The position numbers were made by a program, and so were the translations under genes. A stretch of DNA of 64,000 nucleotides from an uncultured Dehalococcoidia bacterium. Lineage in GTDB: Bacteria > Chloroflexota > Dehalococcoidia > Lucifugimonadales > CATQGZ01. Location of the stretch: contig OY282365.1 in the NCBI GenBank assembly GCA_958295685.1, forward strand, positions 62,001-126,000, read 5' to 3'. The first letter of the stretch is position 1; each line of letters begins with the position of its first letter. Of the stretch, positions 1 through 8,467 are shown one piece after another. The notes beneath the pieces are model-generated. The model saw only the letters and a program-made list of their open reading frames with translations, was not told the DNA's origin and ran no database searches.

Positions 1-1
1 G

Positions 2-1414
2 CAGTACGTTGAGAGGGGATTCTTCGCGCGTCAGCGCCATCCCGTGGTCGGAGAGGTCACCCAGCCCGGCGCGCCCGTCCGTATGTGTGGGACGCCCTGG
101 AGTCTGGAGCGTCCGGCCCCGTTGCTGGGCGAGCACGGCGGCGAGGTGTTCGAGGAAGCGAGGAGGGTCGAACGCCGAGGGCGTCGGGACGTGGCGCAGG
201 GAAACAGGCCCTTGCAGGGGATCAGGGTTCTCGACTTCGGTTGGATACTATCTGTCCCGCACTGCATGCAGTGGCTGGGCAGCATGGGGGCCGAGGTGCT
301 TCGGGTCGAGTCGGACGCTCGCGTGGAGTGGGGCCGCGCCGGGTCGAAAGCGAGCACTGACGGGATTGCCGGCCGCAATCGTTCGGGGGCCTGGAATGGG
401 AACAACTACAGCAAGCTGGGGATGACGCTGAACCTGAAGGCGCCTGGCGCGGTCGATCTGGCCATGGAGCTGGTCCGGAAGTGCGACGTCGTGTCCGAGA
501 ACTTCGCGCCCGGCGTGATGAAACGGCTCGGGTTGGGCTACGAGGCGCTGCGTGAGGTGAAGCCGGACATCATCTACCTCAGCGGCAGCACTCTGGGCGT
601 GGACGGGCCCGACTTCAACGCGACCGGATGGGGGCCGAACACCCTGTCATACGGAGGGCTGACCTCGATTACGGGATACGAGGGCGGCGCTCCCGTGCAG
701 CCGGGAGGCAATCTGCCGGACTACCTGATCGGCGCGATGATGGCCTTCCACGTGCTGGGCGCCGTGTCGCATCACCGACGGACGGGGCAGGGCCAGTTCA
801 TAGACGTGTCCATGGCGGAGGCGGTGAGCACGCTGATCCCGGAGGCGTTCATGGACTTCGCCATGAACGGCCGCGAGGGAGGCCGGGAGGGTAATCACGT
901 GGCGGAGATGTCGCCGCACGCCGTATATCCTGCCGAGGGCCATGACCAGTGGGTGGCCATCGCGGTCGCCGGGGACGAGGAGTGGCGGGCATTATGCGAG
1001 GCTGCGCGCCGCCCGGAGTGGCTCTCCGACGTCAGGTTCGCTACGCTCAGGGACAGGAAACGAAACGAACAGGAGTTGGACCGTCTCATAGGGGAGTGGA
1101 CGGCCACCCTTCCGCCCGACCGGACGATGAGCCTGCTTCAGAGCGTCGGCGTTGCGGCGGGTCCGGTGATGAACACCTTCGACCTGATCGGGGATCCGCA
1201 GTTTGCCGAGCGGGGCTTCGTTATCGAACTCGACCACCCGGAGGTGGGCAGGCGTGCCGTGGCAGGGCTTCCTGCGAAGTTCAGCGCGATGCCGGAACCG
1301 CCCTGGTTTCCGGCGCCGCTCTTTGGCCAGCACAACGACTACGTATTCAAGGAGTTGCTGGGACTGGACGATGACAGCGTGAGGCGCCTGATGGAGGAGA
1401 AGGTCATCTACTGA
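2..1414 (+). CDS. Tandem family III CoA-transferase (CaiB/BaiF), 5' end outside window
   Basis: Family III CoA-transferases move CoA between carboxylic acids in the cytoplasm. The frame is open from the window edge. Its first ~50 residues (RGFFARQRHPVVGE..., PFR-like turn, then PAPLLGEHGGEVF) look like the C-terminal end of one CaiB domain. After a short basic linker a complete second domain starts at LQGIRVLDFGWILS, with GQFIDVSMAEAV and the usual C-terminal GLPAKFS...PLFGQHND. The candidate GTG at 44 lies inside the first domain, so it is not a real start. The intact protein is therefore a head-to-tail fusion of about 800 residues. Substrate is unknown. It converges with the next gene, 9 bp away. 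Confidence 0.85.
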   Translation, partial: QYVERGFFARQRHPVVGEVTQPGAPVRMCGTPWSLERPAPLLGEHGGEVFEEARRVERRGRRDVAQGNRPLQGIRVLDFGWILSVPHCMQWLGSMGAEVLRVESDARVEWGRAGSKASTDGIAGRNRSGAWNGNNYSKLGMTLNLKAPGAVDLAMELVRKCDVVSENFAPGVMKRLGLGYEALREVKPDIIYLSGSTLGVDGPDFNATGWGPNTLSYGGLTSITGYEGGAPVQPGGNLPDYLIGAMMAFHVLGAVSHHRRTGQGQFIDVSMAEAVSTLIPEAFMDFAMNGREGGREGNHVAEMSPHAVYPAEGHDQWVAIAVAGDEEWRALCEAARRPEWLSDVRFATLRDRKRNEQELDRLIGEWTATLPPDRTMSLLQSVGVAAGPVMNTFDLIGDPQFAERGFVIELDHPEVGRRAVAGLPAKFSAMPEPPWFPAPLFGQHNDYVFKELLGLDDDSVRRLMEEKVIY

Positions 1415-1423
1415 GGCGCGGGG

Positions 1424-2398
1424 CTATTCGGCGGGCGCCACCGACAGCGGCTCCCCGCCCATAGCAACCCGCGCCGCGTTCCGGACGGCGAAGGCGCGGG
1501 ACTTTTCCGCGGCCTCCGGTACCGCCGACGAGCGGTGCGGCGTGGCGACGACGTTGTCCATGCGGAGCAGCGGGTTGTCGGGGTCGGGCGGCTCGGGGTC
1601 GGTCACGTCGAGGCCCGCGCCCATGATGGTTCCGTTCCGCAGGGCCTCGATTAGGGCGCGCTCGTCTACCACCGGCCCGCGGCAGGTGTTTACGAGAATC
1701 GCGGTTGGCTTCATCATGGCGAGCTCCCTCTCCCCGATCATGCCTCTCGTGCCGTTCGTGAGTGGGACGAGGAGCGCGACGACGTCGGAGGCTTCGAGCA
1801 GGTCGTCCAGGGAGGCGCGGCGCAGCTTCAGTTGGCGCTCGACCTCGGGGGCGGGCGCGACGACGTCGTAGTAGAGGAGGCCGCACTTCCAGCCTTGGAG
1901 TCGTCGGGCGACCTCCTTGCCGATGTGTCCCAGTCCGACGATTCCGACCGTCTTGCCCGTCAATTCGCGGCTCTCGTAAGGCTGGCAGTGGCGGACGTCC
2001 CGTCCCCATCTGCCGGCTCGCACCGAAGAGAATAGGAGGTGGAGCTTGCGGTAGACGCCGAGCATGAGCGCGATGGTATGCTCGGCGACCGCGTCGGCCT
2101 TGCCGCCGCCGTGGTTTGCGACCCTCACGCCCAGCGAGGTCAGCTCGCTGAGGTTCATTCGGTCGGTCCCTGCCCCGGTGACCTGCACCAGCTTCAGGGA
2201 GCCTGCGGCCTGCACCAGGTCTCCAGGGACGGGGTATGACGGTGCGATGAGCGCGACGGCCCCTTCGATCTGGGCGGCCTGGCGTTCGAGGGAGGCGCCG
2301 GAGTCCACCCAGGCTAATTCGACGCCTTCAGGCGCGTGGCCTCGGTACGCGTCCAGTTCACTCTCGTTCGACGTCATCACGTGTATTGTCGGGGCCAT
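1424..2398 (-). CDS. D-isomer-specific 2-hydroxyacid dehydrogenase
   Basis: 324 residues, normal for NAD-dependent 2-hydroxyacid dehydrogenases (phosphoglycerate/glyoxylate reductase superfamily). The Rossmann motif GIVGLGHIGKEVARR is mid-protein. The NTCRGPVVDERALIEAL and GLDVTDPEPP signatures and the catalytic His in ATPHRSS follow in order. The ATG at 2398 has a strong Shine-Dalgarno (GAAGGAGG) 4 nt upstream. The frame extends further upstream, but that part is antisense to the phosphoesterase gene and is not needed. The substrate cannot be told; the neighbouring CoA-transferase and aldolase suggest organic-acid catabolism. Confidence 0.88.
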   Translation of the reverse strand: MAPTIHVMTSNESELDAYRGHAPEGVELAWVDSGASLERQAAQIEGAVALIAPSYPVPGDLVQAAGSLKLVQVTGAGTDRMNLSELTSLGVRVANHGGGKADAVAEHTIALMLGVYRKLHLLFSSVRAGRWGRDVRHCQPYESRELTGKTVGIVGLGHIGKEVARRLQGWKCGLLYYDVVAPAPEVERQLKLRRASLDDLLEASDVVALLVPLTNGTRGMIGERELAMMKPTAILVNTCRGPVVDERALIEALRNGTIMGAGLDVTDPEPPDPDNPLLRMDNVVATPHRSSAVPEAAEKSRAFAVRNAARVAMGGEPLSVAPAE

Positions 2399-2488
2399 CA
2401 CGCCTCCTTCTCGTTCGGCGGACGTGATTATAGGGCGGGAGGTTTTGGGGGACAAGGCGCGGCATTCTCTGCTAGAATCCCGCCGGTC

Positions 2489-3019
2489 ATGGTTACCAGT
2501 ATCGCCGTCGTTTCGGACACGCACTGCGTCGAGTGGAGAGAGGTCCACCCAGAGATCAGGGAGATGGTCTCGGAGGCTGACATCGCCGTTCACTGCGGCG
2601 ACTTTACGAAGATGAGCGTGGTCGAGGGGATGCGGGAGTCCGCCCGCCGTGCGGTTCTGGTGCATGGCAACTCGGATCCGGTGGACGTCAGGAGGGCGCT
2701 TCCGGCCGTGGACGTGTTCGAGGCGGGCGGGCTGCGCGTTGGCGTGACCCACCCCGCCTGGGGCGGCCCTCCCTTCGGACTGGGCGAGCTTCTGGAAGAC
2801 TTCACCGGGCCCGTCGACGTGGTGCTGTTCGGGCACCTGCACGAGGTCCGCGACGAGGTCCGGGACGGGGTGCTCTTCGTCAGCCCCGGCCAGGGCTACC
2901 GGTCGTTCATGGTGTCGTCGACGGCCGCGCTGGTCACCGTCGAGGGCGGCTCCGCGTCGGTCGATATACGGGTGATCGAGGCGGCTGAGGAACGCCGCGG
3001 ATTAAGAAGCGAGGTGTGA
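2489..3019 (+). CDS. YfcE/MJ0936-type metallophosphoesterase
   Basis: 176-residue calcineurin-like phosphoesterase with the whole metal-binding set: SDTHC (residues 8-12), CGDF, GNSD and GHLH. Members cleave phosphodiesters such as cyclic nucleotides or small phosphate esters; the in vivo substrate is usually unknown. The ATG at 2489 gives the canonical N-terminus MVTSIAVVSDTH. A TAGAAT -10-like box sits only 11 nt before the ATG, so the mRNA may be leaderless. The stop lies 1 bp before the next gene, which suggests co-transcription. Confidence 0.88.
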   Translation: MVTSIAVVSDTHCVEWREVHPEIREMVSEADIAVHCGDFTKMSVVEGMRESARRAVLVHGNSDPVDVRRALPAVDVFEAGGLRVGVTHPAWGGPPFGLGELLEDFTGPVDVVLFGHLHEVRDEVRDGVLFVSPGQGYRSFMVSSTAALVTVEGGSASVDIRVIEAAEERRGLRSEV

Positions 3020-3020
3020 G

Positions 3021-3902
3021 ATGCCCAGGCGAGTCAACAGAGCGTTGGAACTTCTGGAGCAGGGGCAGCCTGTCTACTACACGGATGCGGGCGCGCTGAC
3101 TTACGAGAACGGCAGGGCGAAGGCCAAGACGTGGGCCGACTATCTGGCGGTGGACTTCGAGCACGGCGCGTTCGACCTGGCCGGTCTCGACGATTTCATG
3201 CGCGGGCTGGTGGACGGCGGGCCCACCAACAGCGGCCACAGGACCCCTGCGGTGATCACGACGGTGCCCACGGACGGCACGGACGAGGCCGTGGTTCGCG
3301 CCAATGCATGGATGTTCAAGCAGACGCTCGCCAGGGGGGTTCACGGGGCGCTTCTCTGCCACGCGGAGACACCGGGGGCGGTCCGGGCGTTTGTGGAGGC
3401 CTGCCGGTATCCGTTCGTTCGGGCGGGCGTGGGTGAGTGGCTGGGGCAGGGCAGGAGGGGCGCGGGCGGGCAGGGCTACGCTGCGAGGGTCTGGGGAGTC
3501 TCGGAGCAGGAGTATCTGGAGAAGGCCGATCCGTGGCCCCTGAATCCGGCGGGCGAGTTGCTGCTGGGGGTCAAGATCGAGAATACGCGCGCGCTGCTCT
3601 ACGCCGACACAACCACGCGCGTGCCCGGGATTGCGTTCGCGGAGTGGGGCCCGGGAGACATGAGCATGTCGCTGGGTTACGAGACGCGGCCTGAGGCTGC
3701 CCTGCCGGACGATATGCTGGCCGCCCGGGCTCGCGTGCTCTCGGCGTGCAGGAGCTCAGGCATCTTCTTTCTGAACAGGGTGGTCGAGGACGACGTTACC
3801 CGGATGATAGACGAGGGCGTGATGATCGGGTCGTCCGGTGAGGGCGGCGGGGCGGCGGCCGCGGTGGGTCGGGCGTACACGAAGCGGACCATGCCGGTGT
3901 AG
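3021..3902 (+). CDS. HpcH/HpaI family aldolase (2-oxoacid/citrate lyase type)
   Basis: 293 residues. HpcH/HpaI aldolases are class II enzymes that cleave or form 2-keto-4-hydroxy acids using a divalent metal. Here the metal Glu lies in GVKIENTRAL and the Asp in FAEWGPGDMSMSLG; the barrel N-terminus has WADYLAVDFEHGAFD. The ATG follows the phosphoesterase by 1 bp and has a GCGAGG ribosome site. It is longer than the compact HpaI enzymes, with an insertion around residues 110-165, so substrate choice may differ. Gly/Ala-rich C-terminus is GEGGGAAAAVGRAYT. Confidence 0.78.
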   Translation: MPRRVNRALELLEQGQPVYYTDAGALTYENGRAKAKTWADYLAVDFEHGAFDLAGLDDFMRGLVDGGPTNSGHRTPAVITTVPTDGTDEAVVRANAWMFKQTLARGVHGALLCHAETPGAVRAFVEACRYPFVRAGVGEWLGQGRRGAGGQGYAARVWGVSEQEYLEKADPWPLNPAGELLLGVKIENTRALLYADTTTRVPGIAFAEWGPGDMSMSLGYETRPEAALPDDMLAARARVLSACRSSGIFFLNRVVEDDVTRMIDEGVMIGSSGEGGGAAAAVGRAYTKRTMPV

Positions 3903-3929
3903 GACCGGGGCGTCCCGGCGGCGGCGCTG

Positions 3930-4274
3930 TCAGCCCATCGCGTCGAGCGGGCGCCCTCCCAAGAGGTGGAGGTGGAGGTGCGAGACCTGCTGCCCCGCGT
4001 TCTCTCCCTGATTGACTACCAGCCTGTATCCCGATCCGGCGATGCCGTGGGTCTCGGCGAGGGTTCTGGCAGCGGCGAACATTTCGCCGAGCACGGTGTA
4101 GAAGCTGGGGGCCAGACTGCCCAGGTAGGTGAAGTGCTGGTTTGGGATGACGAGCAGATGGACCGGGGCCTTCGGCTCGATGTCGGCGACGGCGAAGCAG
4201 TGTTCGTTCCGATACAGGAGGACGCCTGGGGCGTCTCCGCTGCCGATCCTACAGAAGATGCAGTCTCGAACCAT
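3930..4274 (-). CDS. HIT family nucleotide-binding protein (HinT-like)
   Basis: 114 residues, the usual size for a HIT-domain protein. It begins CIFCRIGSGDAPG with the zinc-type CxxC and ends with the histidine triad HLHLHLLGGRP near residue 100. HinT-like proteins hydrolyse nucleoside phosphoramidates and aminoacyl-adenylates. The start MVRDCIFCRI is the family norm; a much longer upstream frame is antisense to other genes and was discarded. It is followed on the same strand by a small membrane protein gene upstream at 4.3-4.8 kb. Confidence 0.92.
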   Translation of the reverse strand: MVRDCIFCRIGSGDAPGVLLYRNEHCFAVADIEPKAPVHLLVIPNQHFTYLGSLAPSFYTVLGEMFAAARTLAETHGIAGSGYRLVVNQGENAGQQVSHLHLHLLGGRPLDAMG

Positions 4275-4306
4275 GGGGTGGGTTCCTCCTGCGCGTCCTA
4301 GGCTAT

Positions 4307-4840
4307 TTACTGGAACATCCACTGTATCACAAACCAGAGCGCCAGTCCGGCAGCGGTGACGAGGACGGCCTTGAGCGCGCCCTTGGCCGACGGTTCGCCG
4401 AGCGCGTGCTGGATGGCAACCGCGGTGGCCGCGAGTTGCCAGATCACCACGCCGCTGACGAGGGTTAAGCCGAATCTTGGCACGAAGCCGAGTATCCATA
4501 GGGCGCCTGGGGCTTGGGCGAAGGCGATCAACCTGGCCATCTGTGCCTGTCGAGGGCGGGCGCCCCTTGGGGTTATCATGGCTGCGATCACGAATCCCGC
4601 CAGGGTGAAGACGGTCCACCAGACCAGTCCCAGGAAGGCGCCTTCCAAGAATACGAGCCATTCGGGGGCTTCCGATTCGGCTATGCCGACTCGCCCTGCG
4701 CCTCTTGCGAGGGTCATTAGGAGAAGCACCGTCATGGCCTGGAGGCCGGTGCCCCTCACCTGATTGATCTCTTCGTATACGCGGCTCCTGAGAAGGGCCG
4801 CTGCCGTCATTCTCCGTAGCAGCGAGGAGGCGAAGGTCAT
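4307..4840 (-). CDS. Yip1-like multi-pass membrane protein
   Basis: 177 residues with about five hydrophobic stretches (around residues 35-50, 65-90, 105-125, 125-145 and 157-175). The order, short cytosolic N-terminus with LLRRMTAAALLRSRVYEEI followed by a helical membrane domain, resembles bacterial Yip1/DUF1282-type proteins. No catalytic motif is visible and the function is unknown. It sits 32 bp upstream of the HIT gene on the same strand and could share its transcript. Confidence 0.65.
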   Translation of the reverse strand: MTFASSLLRRMTAAALLRSRVYEEINQVRGTGLQAMTVLLLMTLARGAGRVGIAESEAPEWLVFLEGAFLGLVWWTVFTLAGFVIAAMITPRGARPRQAQMARLIAFAQAPGALWILGFVPRFGLTLVSGVVIWQLAATAVAIQHALGEPSAKGALKAVLVTAAGLALWFVIQWMFQ

Positions 4841-4861
4841 GGGCGGGCGGCGGGGCGGCGG

Positions 4862-5251
4862 CTACCGGGGCTGTATCAGCTCGACCCTGGTCTCCGGGGG
4901 GCATTTCAGGAAGGCGATCAGCGGCCCGCCCGGGACGTCTATAGGTCCCTCCTTGAGTTCCGCGCCCAAGCCGGTGAGCCGCGCTATCTCGGCTTCGATG
5001 TCCTCAACGTCGACTCCGAAGTGCTCGAGCCCGTGGTGAGCGTCTGCGTCGCCTGGTCCGAGGGTCTCTCCGGCGCGCGCGCCGGAGATGTTCACCGTGA
5101 AGCCCGCCGGGTCGGCGCAGCCGATGAAGCGGTCTCCGAACGTGCGGACAGTGTCGCTGACGATCCTGAAGTCGAAGGCTCTTACGAACCAGTCGGCGGT
5201 CTCTTTGGGGTCGGGGGACTTGATGTGCACGTGGTTGACGCGGTATAGCAC
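4862..5251 (-). CDS. VOC superfamily (glyoxalase/bleomycin-resistance fold) protein
   Basis: 129 residues from the GTG at 5251: VNHVHIKSPDPKETADWFVRAFDF opens a classic vicinal-oxygen-chelate repeat, with His in LEHFGVDVEDIEAEIARL and a final Glu in ETRVELIQPR as likely metal ligands. The GTG has an AAAGGAG ribosome site; the longer frame reaching 5362 lacks one and was rejected. VOC proteins include lyases, dioxygenases and resistance proteins, so the reaction cannot be assigned. Confidence 0.8.
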   Translation of the reverse strand: MLYRVNHVHIKSPDPKETADWFVRAFDFRIVSDTVRTFGDRFIGCADPAGFTVNISGARAGETLGPGDADAHHGLEHFGVDVEDIEAEIARLTGLGAELKEGPIDVPGGPLIAFLKCPPETRVELIQPR

Positions 5252-5351
5252 GGCCTGCTTCTCCTTTGGCGGCGGGTTGTTTCGGATTAGCTTATGAGGA
5301 GGCCCGATGGCTGTCAAGGAGCGGCTCCTGAGAGGTTGCGGAGGAGGCTGC

Positions 5352-5403
5352 CGGCGATTCACTAATCGCCGCTACAGCCTGCCCCGTACCCAATACGGGC
5401 AGG
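5352..5403. repeat. Two adjacent hairpins downstream of no gene end
   Basis: A perfect 8-bp stem CGGCGATT / AATCGCCG with a 4-nt loop (5352-5371) is followed by a second stem built from CCTGCCC-GTA and TACGGGCAGG (5378-5403). Neither is followed by a T run and no gene ends here, so a terminator role is not supported. They precede the first iteron cassette. Confidence 0.6.
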
Positions 5404-5416
5404 AATCCATCCGGCC

Positions 5417-5770
5417 AATCCTGACAAATCCTCCAATCCTGAGAATCCTGATTCTGACAACAACCCTTGACACGTCCGTTCCCGTGTCTGTATAATCACA
5501 TTCGCCGACTCTGCCTCGACGCAAGGAGAGACCCGATGACCTTCCTCACCCATGCCAGCCGCCGATGCTCCGGGCATCGCGGCGCAGCCGCGCCCGTAAG
5601 GGCGCGCAAGGGGCGCCCTCACCCCCGGGACCTGTCCCACAATTGCCCCAGAACTGCTCCGGTTCCGTTCCACATCTGTTCCACAAGTGCCCCACATTTG
5701 TACCCCGAAATCGAACCCCTCAGCTACGAGATGGGACAAAATGGAACAGTTTGGGACAGTTTTCAGCAAA
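5417..5770 (+). repeat. Iteron cassette copy 1
   Basis: In order: a block of 9-bp-period AATCCTGAN repeats (5417-5460), a strong promoter (5467-5496), a short open leader frame from ATG 5536, seven perfectly spaced 11-bp units (5632-5708; consensus NTGYYCCACAN), the core CAGCTACGAGATG (5721-5733) and inverted units TGTCCCAT, CTGTTCCAT, CTGTCCCAA on the opposite strand through 5765. The frame after the core begins MGQNGTVWDSF and then runs into GC-rich repeats, so no full downstream gene exists. Copies 2 and 6 share this iteron type. Confidence 0.8.
5467..5496 (+). promoter_or_regulatory. Cassette 1 promoter
   Basis: TTGACA at 5467-5472 and TATAAT at 5491-5496 with an 18-bp spacer: both hexamers match the sigma70 consensus exactly. 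It drives only a short leader frame and the iteron array in this copy. Confidence 0.8.
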
Positions 5771-5792
5771 ACCGGCCCGGCAGGGGAGGCGA

Positions 5793-5843
5793 GGGCCGGG
5801 CAGGAGGGCCGGGCAGGAGGGTCGGGCAGGAGGGCCGGGCAGG
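5793..5843 (+). repeat. 12-bp tandem repeat
   Basis: About four units of GGCCGGGCAGGA with one variant (GGTCGGGCAGGA). It lies directly downstream of cassette 1 and keeps the MGQNGTVW frame open through to 6015, but encodes only a low-complexity Gly/Arg stretch. Confidence 0.8.
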
Positions 5844-5882
5844 TAAGTCTATGAGGACTCTCGTTATCGCACAGCCGCCGTC

Positions 5883-5902
5883 ATACCGGCGCAGGCCGGT
5901 AT
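5883..5902. repeat. REP-like palindrome
   Basis: Perfect 7-bp inverted repeat ATACCGG/CCGGTAT around CGCAGG, within the context CGTCATACCGGC...GGTATCCAG. This resembles widely dispersed bacterial palindromic repeats of the CGTCATnCCGGCG type. It lies 126 bp upstream of the PDH operon. Confidence 0.7.
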
Positions 5903-6027
5903 CCAGAGGGGGAGAAGACATTCCCCTCACTAGGACTGAACAGTTACGCGATTGCCCTGCGGCTACTACGGATGACGGTTATGGTGTAAGATATGCGCCG
6001 ATCCTTCGGGTGTAGTCGAGGTGGCTG

Positions 6028-7404
6028 TTGGCTGATTATGACCTTGTAGTGCTGGGGTCGGGCCCGGGCGGATACGTGGCGGCCATCAGGGCCGCTCAGC
6101 TTGGAATGAAGACGGCCGTGGTCGAGCGCGACGCGCTGGGCGGCGTCTGCCTGAACTGGGGATGTATTCCGAGCAAGGCGCTGCTTCGGAACGCGGAGGT
6201 TCTGGATCTGGTCCGACACGCGGGTGATTTCGGTATCAGCTTCGATAATCTCAGCTATGATTTCGGCGCTGCGATAGACCGCAGCCGCAGGGTCGTGAGG
6301 CGCCTGACGATGGGGATTGCCTCTCTGCTCCGCAAGAACGGGATCGAACACGTGGAGGGGACCGGCGTCCTGAGGGACAGGTCCACGATTCAGGTCGATG
6401 GAGGGACCCTGTCCGCGCACAACGTAATCGTGGCAACAGGGGCCCGTGAGCGAGCCGTGCCCGGGCTCCCCGTGGACCGCGAGGTAGTCATCACAAGCAG
6501 GGAGGCCCTGGAGCTCCGGGAGACTCCTGAGAGGGTCGTCATAGTCGGGGGCGGGGCGACCGGCGTGGAGTTCGCCCACGTCTACCGGACCTATGGGGCG
6601 GAGGTCACGCTCGTCGAGCTGCTGCCGAGGCTTGTCCCGCTCGAGGACGAGGAGATCAGCCAGCAGTTGGAGCGCGCCTTTTTCAAGCAGGGCATAAAGG
6701 CCATGACGGGCGCCATGGTTCGCGGCGTAGAGGTCTCAGGCGGCGCGGCGGCGGTCACGGTTTCGTCCGGCGGCGAGGAGTCGGTGATCGAGTGTGACAG
6801 GGTGCTGGCCGCGGTCGGCGTTCAAGGGAACATTGAGGGCATCGGGCTGGAGGAGGTCGGAGTCGAGACTGAGCGCGGCTTCGTGCGGATAGACGACCGA
6901 ATGGCCACGAACGTGGAGGGGGTGTACGCTATCGGAGACGTGACCGGCAAGATGCTGCTGGCGCACGCCGCCTCCGCCCAGGGGGTGGCGGCCGCGGAGT
7001 CGATCGCGGGTCTCAACACCCCCCGGCTCGACTACGAACTGATGCCGCGGGCTATCTACTGCCGGCCGCAGGTTGCCAGCTTCGGACTCACCGAGGCGCA
7101 GGCCCGCGAGCGCGGGCACAGTGTGAAGGTGGGCAGGTTTCCCATGGCTGCCAGCGGCAAGGCCCTGGCCCTGGGGGAGACAGGGGGCATGGTCAAGCTC
7201 GTCGTGGATTCGGAGATCGGCGAGATACTGGGCGCCCACATGATAGGCTCGGAGGTGACCGAGCTCCTCGGCGAGCTGGCGCTGACGCGCCTGCTGGAGG
7301 GCACGACCAACGAGCTGGGCTGGGCAGTCCACCCGCACCCGACCATCTCGGAGACGCTGAAGGAGGCTGCCTTGGCCGCCGATGGGGAGGCGATCCACAT
7401 ATAG
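6028..7404 (+). CDS. lpdA: Dihydrolipoamide dehydrogenase (E3)
   Basis: 458 residues, standard for E3, the FAD enzyme that reoxidises lipoyl groups of the 2-oxoacid dehydrogenase complexes and reduces NAD. It shows the FAD fold GSGPGGYVAAIRAAQLG, the redox-active disulfide in GGVCLNWGCIPSKA, the NAD fold VIVGGGATGVEFA, the second FAD site YAIGDVTGKMLLAHAAS and the C-terminal catalytic HPHPTISE. Start is TTG 6028 (LADYDLVVLG) behind GAGGTGG. It is the first gene of the complex operon, 88 bp before E1 alpha. Confidence 0.95.
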   Translation: MADYDLVVLGSGPGGYVAAIRAAQLGMKTAVVERDALGGVCLNWGCIPSKALLRNAEVLDLVRHAGDFGISFDNLSYDFGAAIDRSRRVVRRLTMGIASLLRKNGIEHVEGTGVLRDRSTIQVDGGTLSAHNVIVATGARERAVPGLPVDREVVITSREALELRETPERVVIVGGGATGVEFAHVYRTYGAEVTLVELLPRLVPLEDEEISQQLERAFFKQGIKAMTGAMVRGVEVSGGAAAVTVSSGGEESVIECDRVLAAVGVQGNIEGIGLEEVGVETERGFVRIDDRMATNVEGVYAIGDVTGKMLLAHAASAQGVAAAESIAGLNTPRLDYELMPRAIYCRPQVASFGLTEAQARERGHSVKVGRFPMAASGKALALGETGGMVKLVVDSEIGEILGAHMIGSEVTELLGELALTRLLEGTTNELGWAVHPHPTISETLKEAALAADGEAIHI

Positions 7405-7492
7405 ATGGGCGCTCCCGATTCGGCGAAGTGGGAACCCCAGCGGCCTTGCGGCGCATATCCTGAAGGAACGAGAATGGCGGTGTTAGAGGAAG

Positions 7493-8467
7493 GTGACTGA
7501 AGCGTTGAACCTGCAGAGGCCGCAGGCCATCGAGTTCTACAGACAGATGCTGTTGATTCGGCGGTTTGAGGAGGCCAGCAGTCGGCTGTACATGCAGGGC
7601 AAGATCCGCGGATTTCTCCACCTGTACATCGGTCAGGAGGCGGTGGCTGTCGGAGCGATACCCGCGTTGAACGCTGACGACTATGTTGTCAGCCACTACC
7701 GGGATCACGGGCACGCACTGGCTAGGGGAATGGACCCCAAGGTCATCATGGCCGAGTTGTGCGGCAAGGTGACGGGCAGCAGCGGCGGCAAGGGCGGCTC
7801 GATGCATCTGTTCGACTCCTCGCGTAACTTCATGGGGGGCTATGGGATAGTGGGTGGTCAACTCCCCATCGCAGTCGGGCTGGCCCTCGCCGTCAAGTAT
7901 CTGGAACAGGGCAGGGTGGTGATGTGCTTCTTCGGAGACGGCGCCGTCAACCAGGGCGAGTTCCACGAGTCCCTGAATCTGGCGTCTCTCTGGAAGCTGC
8001 CCGTGCTGTTCTTCCTCGAGAACAACCTGTACGGCATGGGGACACACGTGGACCGCACTCACGCGGGAGGCCGAGACATCTACCTGACGGCCGAGTCCTA
8101 CAAGGTTCCGGCCGCTCAGATCGACGGTATGGACGTGGTCGGGGTCAGAGAGGCGACGACGGAGGCGCTGGCCCGCGTCAGGGACGGGGGCGGCCCCGTC
8201 TTCCTGGAGGCGATGACCTACAGGTTCCGCGGTCACTCGCTGGCCGATCCTGAGGAGTACCGGGACGAATCCGAGGTCACGGCGTGGCGCGGCAGGGACC
8301 CGATAGAGTGGTTCGGCGAGCTCGCAGTAGAGGGCGGTCTGCTCTCGGACGCAGACGTCGAGGAGATCGCCGAGGAGGTGGCCGCTTCCGTCAGGGAGTC
8401 CATCCAGTTCGCCGAGAACAGCGCTGAGCCCAGGCTGGACACGGTGTACGAGAACTTATATGGATGA
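7493..8467 (+). CDS. pdhA: Pyruvate dehydrogenase-type E1 component, alpha subunit
   Basis: 324 residues. With E1 beta it decarboxylates a 2-oxoacid using thiamine diphosphate and acetylates the E2 lipoyl arm. The ThDP motif runs from GDGAVNQGEFHE to LENNLYGMGT; GGKGGSMH and the GGYGIVGGQ loop are typical of the PDH/acetoin dehydrogenase group. GTG start at 7493 with AGAGGA upstream. It overlaps E1 beta by 4 bp (ATGA), a sign of translational coupling. Acetoin dehydrogenase is the main alternative; there are no aco regulatory genes nearby. Confidence 0.92.
   Translation: MTEALNLQRPQAIEFYRQMLLIRRFEEASSRLYMQGKIRGFLHLYIGQEAVAVGAIPALNADDYVVSHYRDHGHALARGMDPKVIMAELCGKVTGSSGGKGGSMHLFDSSRNFMGGYGIVGGQLPIAVGLALAVKYLEQGRVVMCFFGDGAVNQGEFHESLNLASLWKLPVLFFLENNLYGMGTHVDRTHAGGRDIYLTAESYKVPAAQIDGMDVVGVREATTEALARVRDGGGPVFLEAMTYRFRGHSLADPEEYRDESEVTAWRGRDPIEWFGELAVEGGLLSDADVEEIAEEVAASVRESIQFAENSAEPRLDTVYENLYG

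Noticed and set aside
5352..5403. Rho-independent terminator
   Set aside because: The stems are good but have no T run and no gene end lies immediately upstream on either strand.
5467..6015. Open frame through cassette 1 as a protein gene
   Set aside because: It is composed of iterons, the core and 12-bp repeats, with no conserved domain; the same words appear in different frames in copies 2 and 6.
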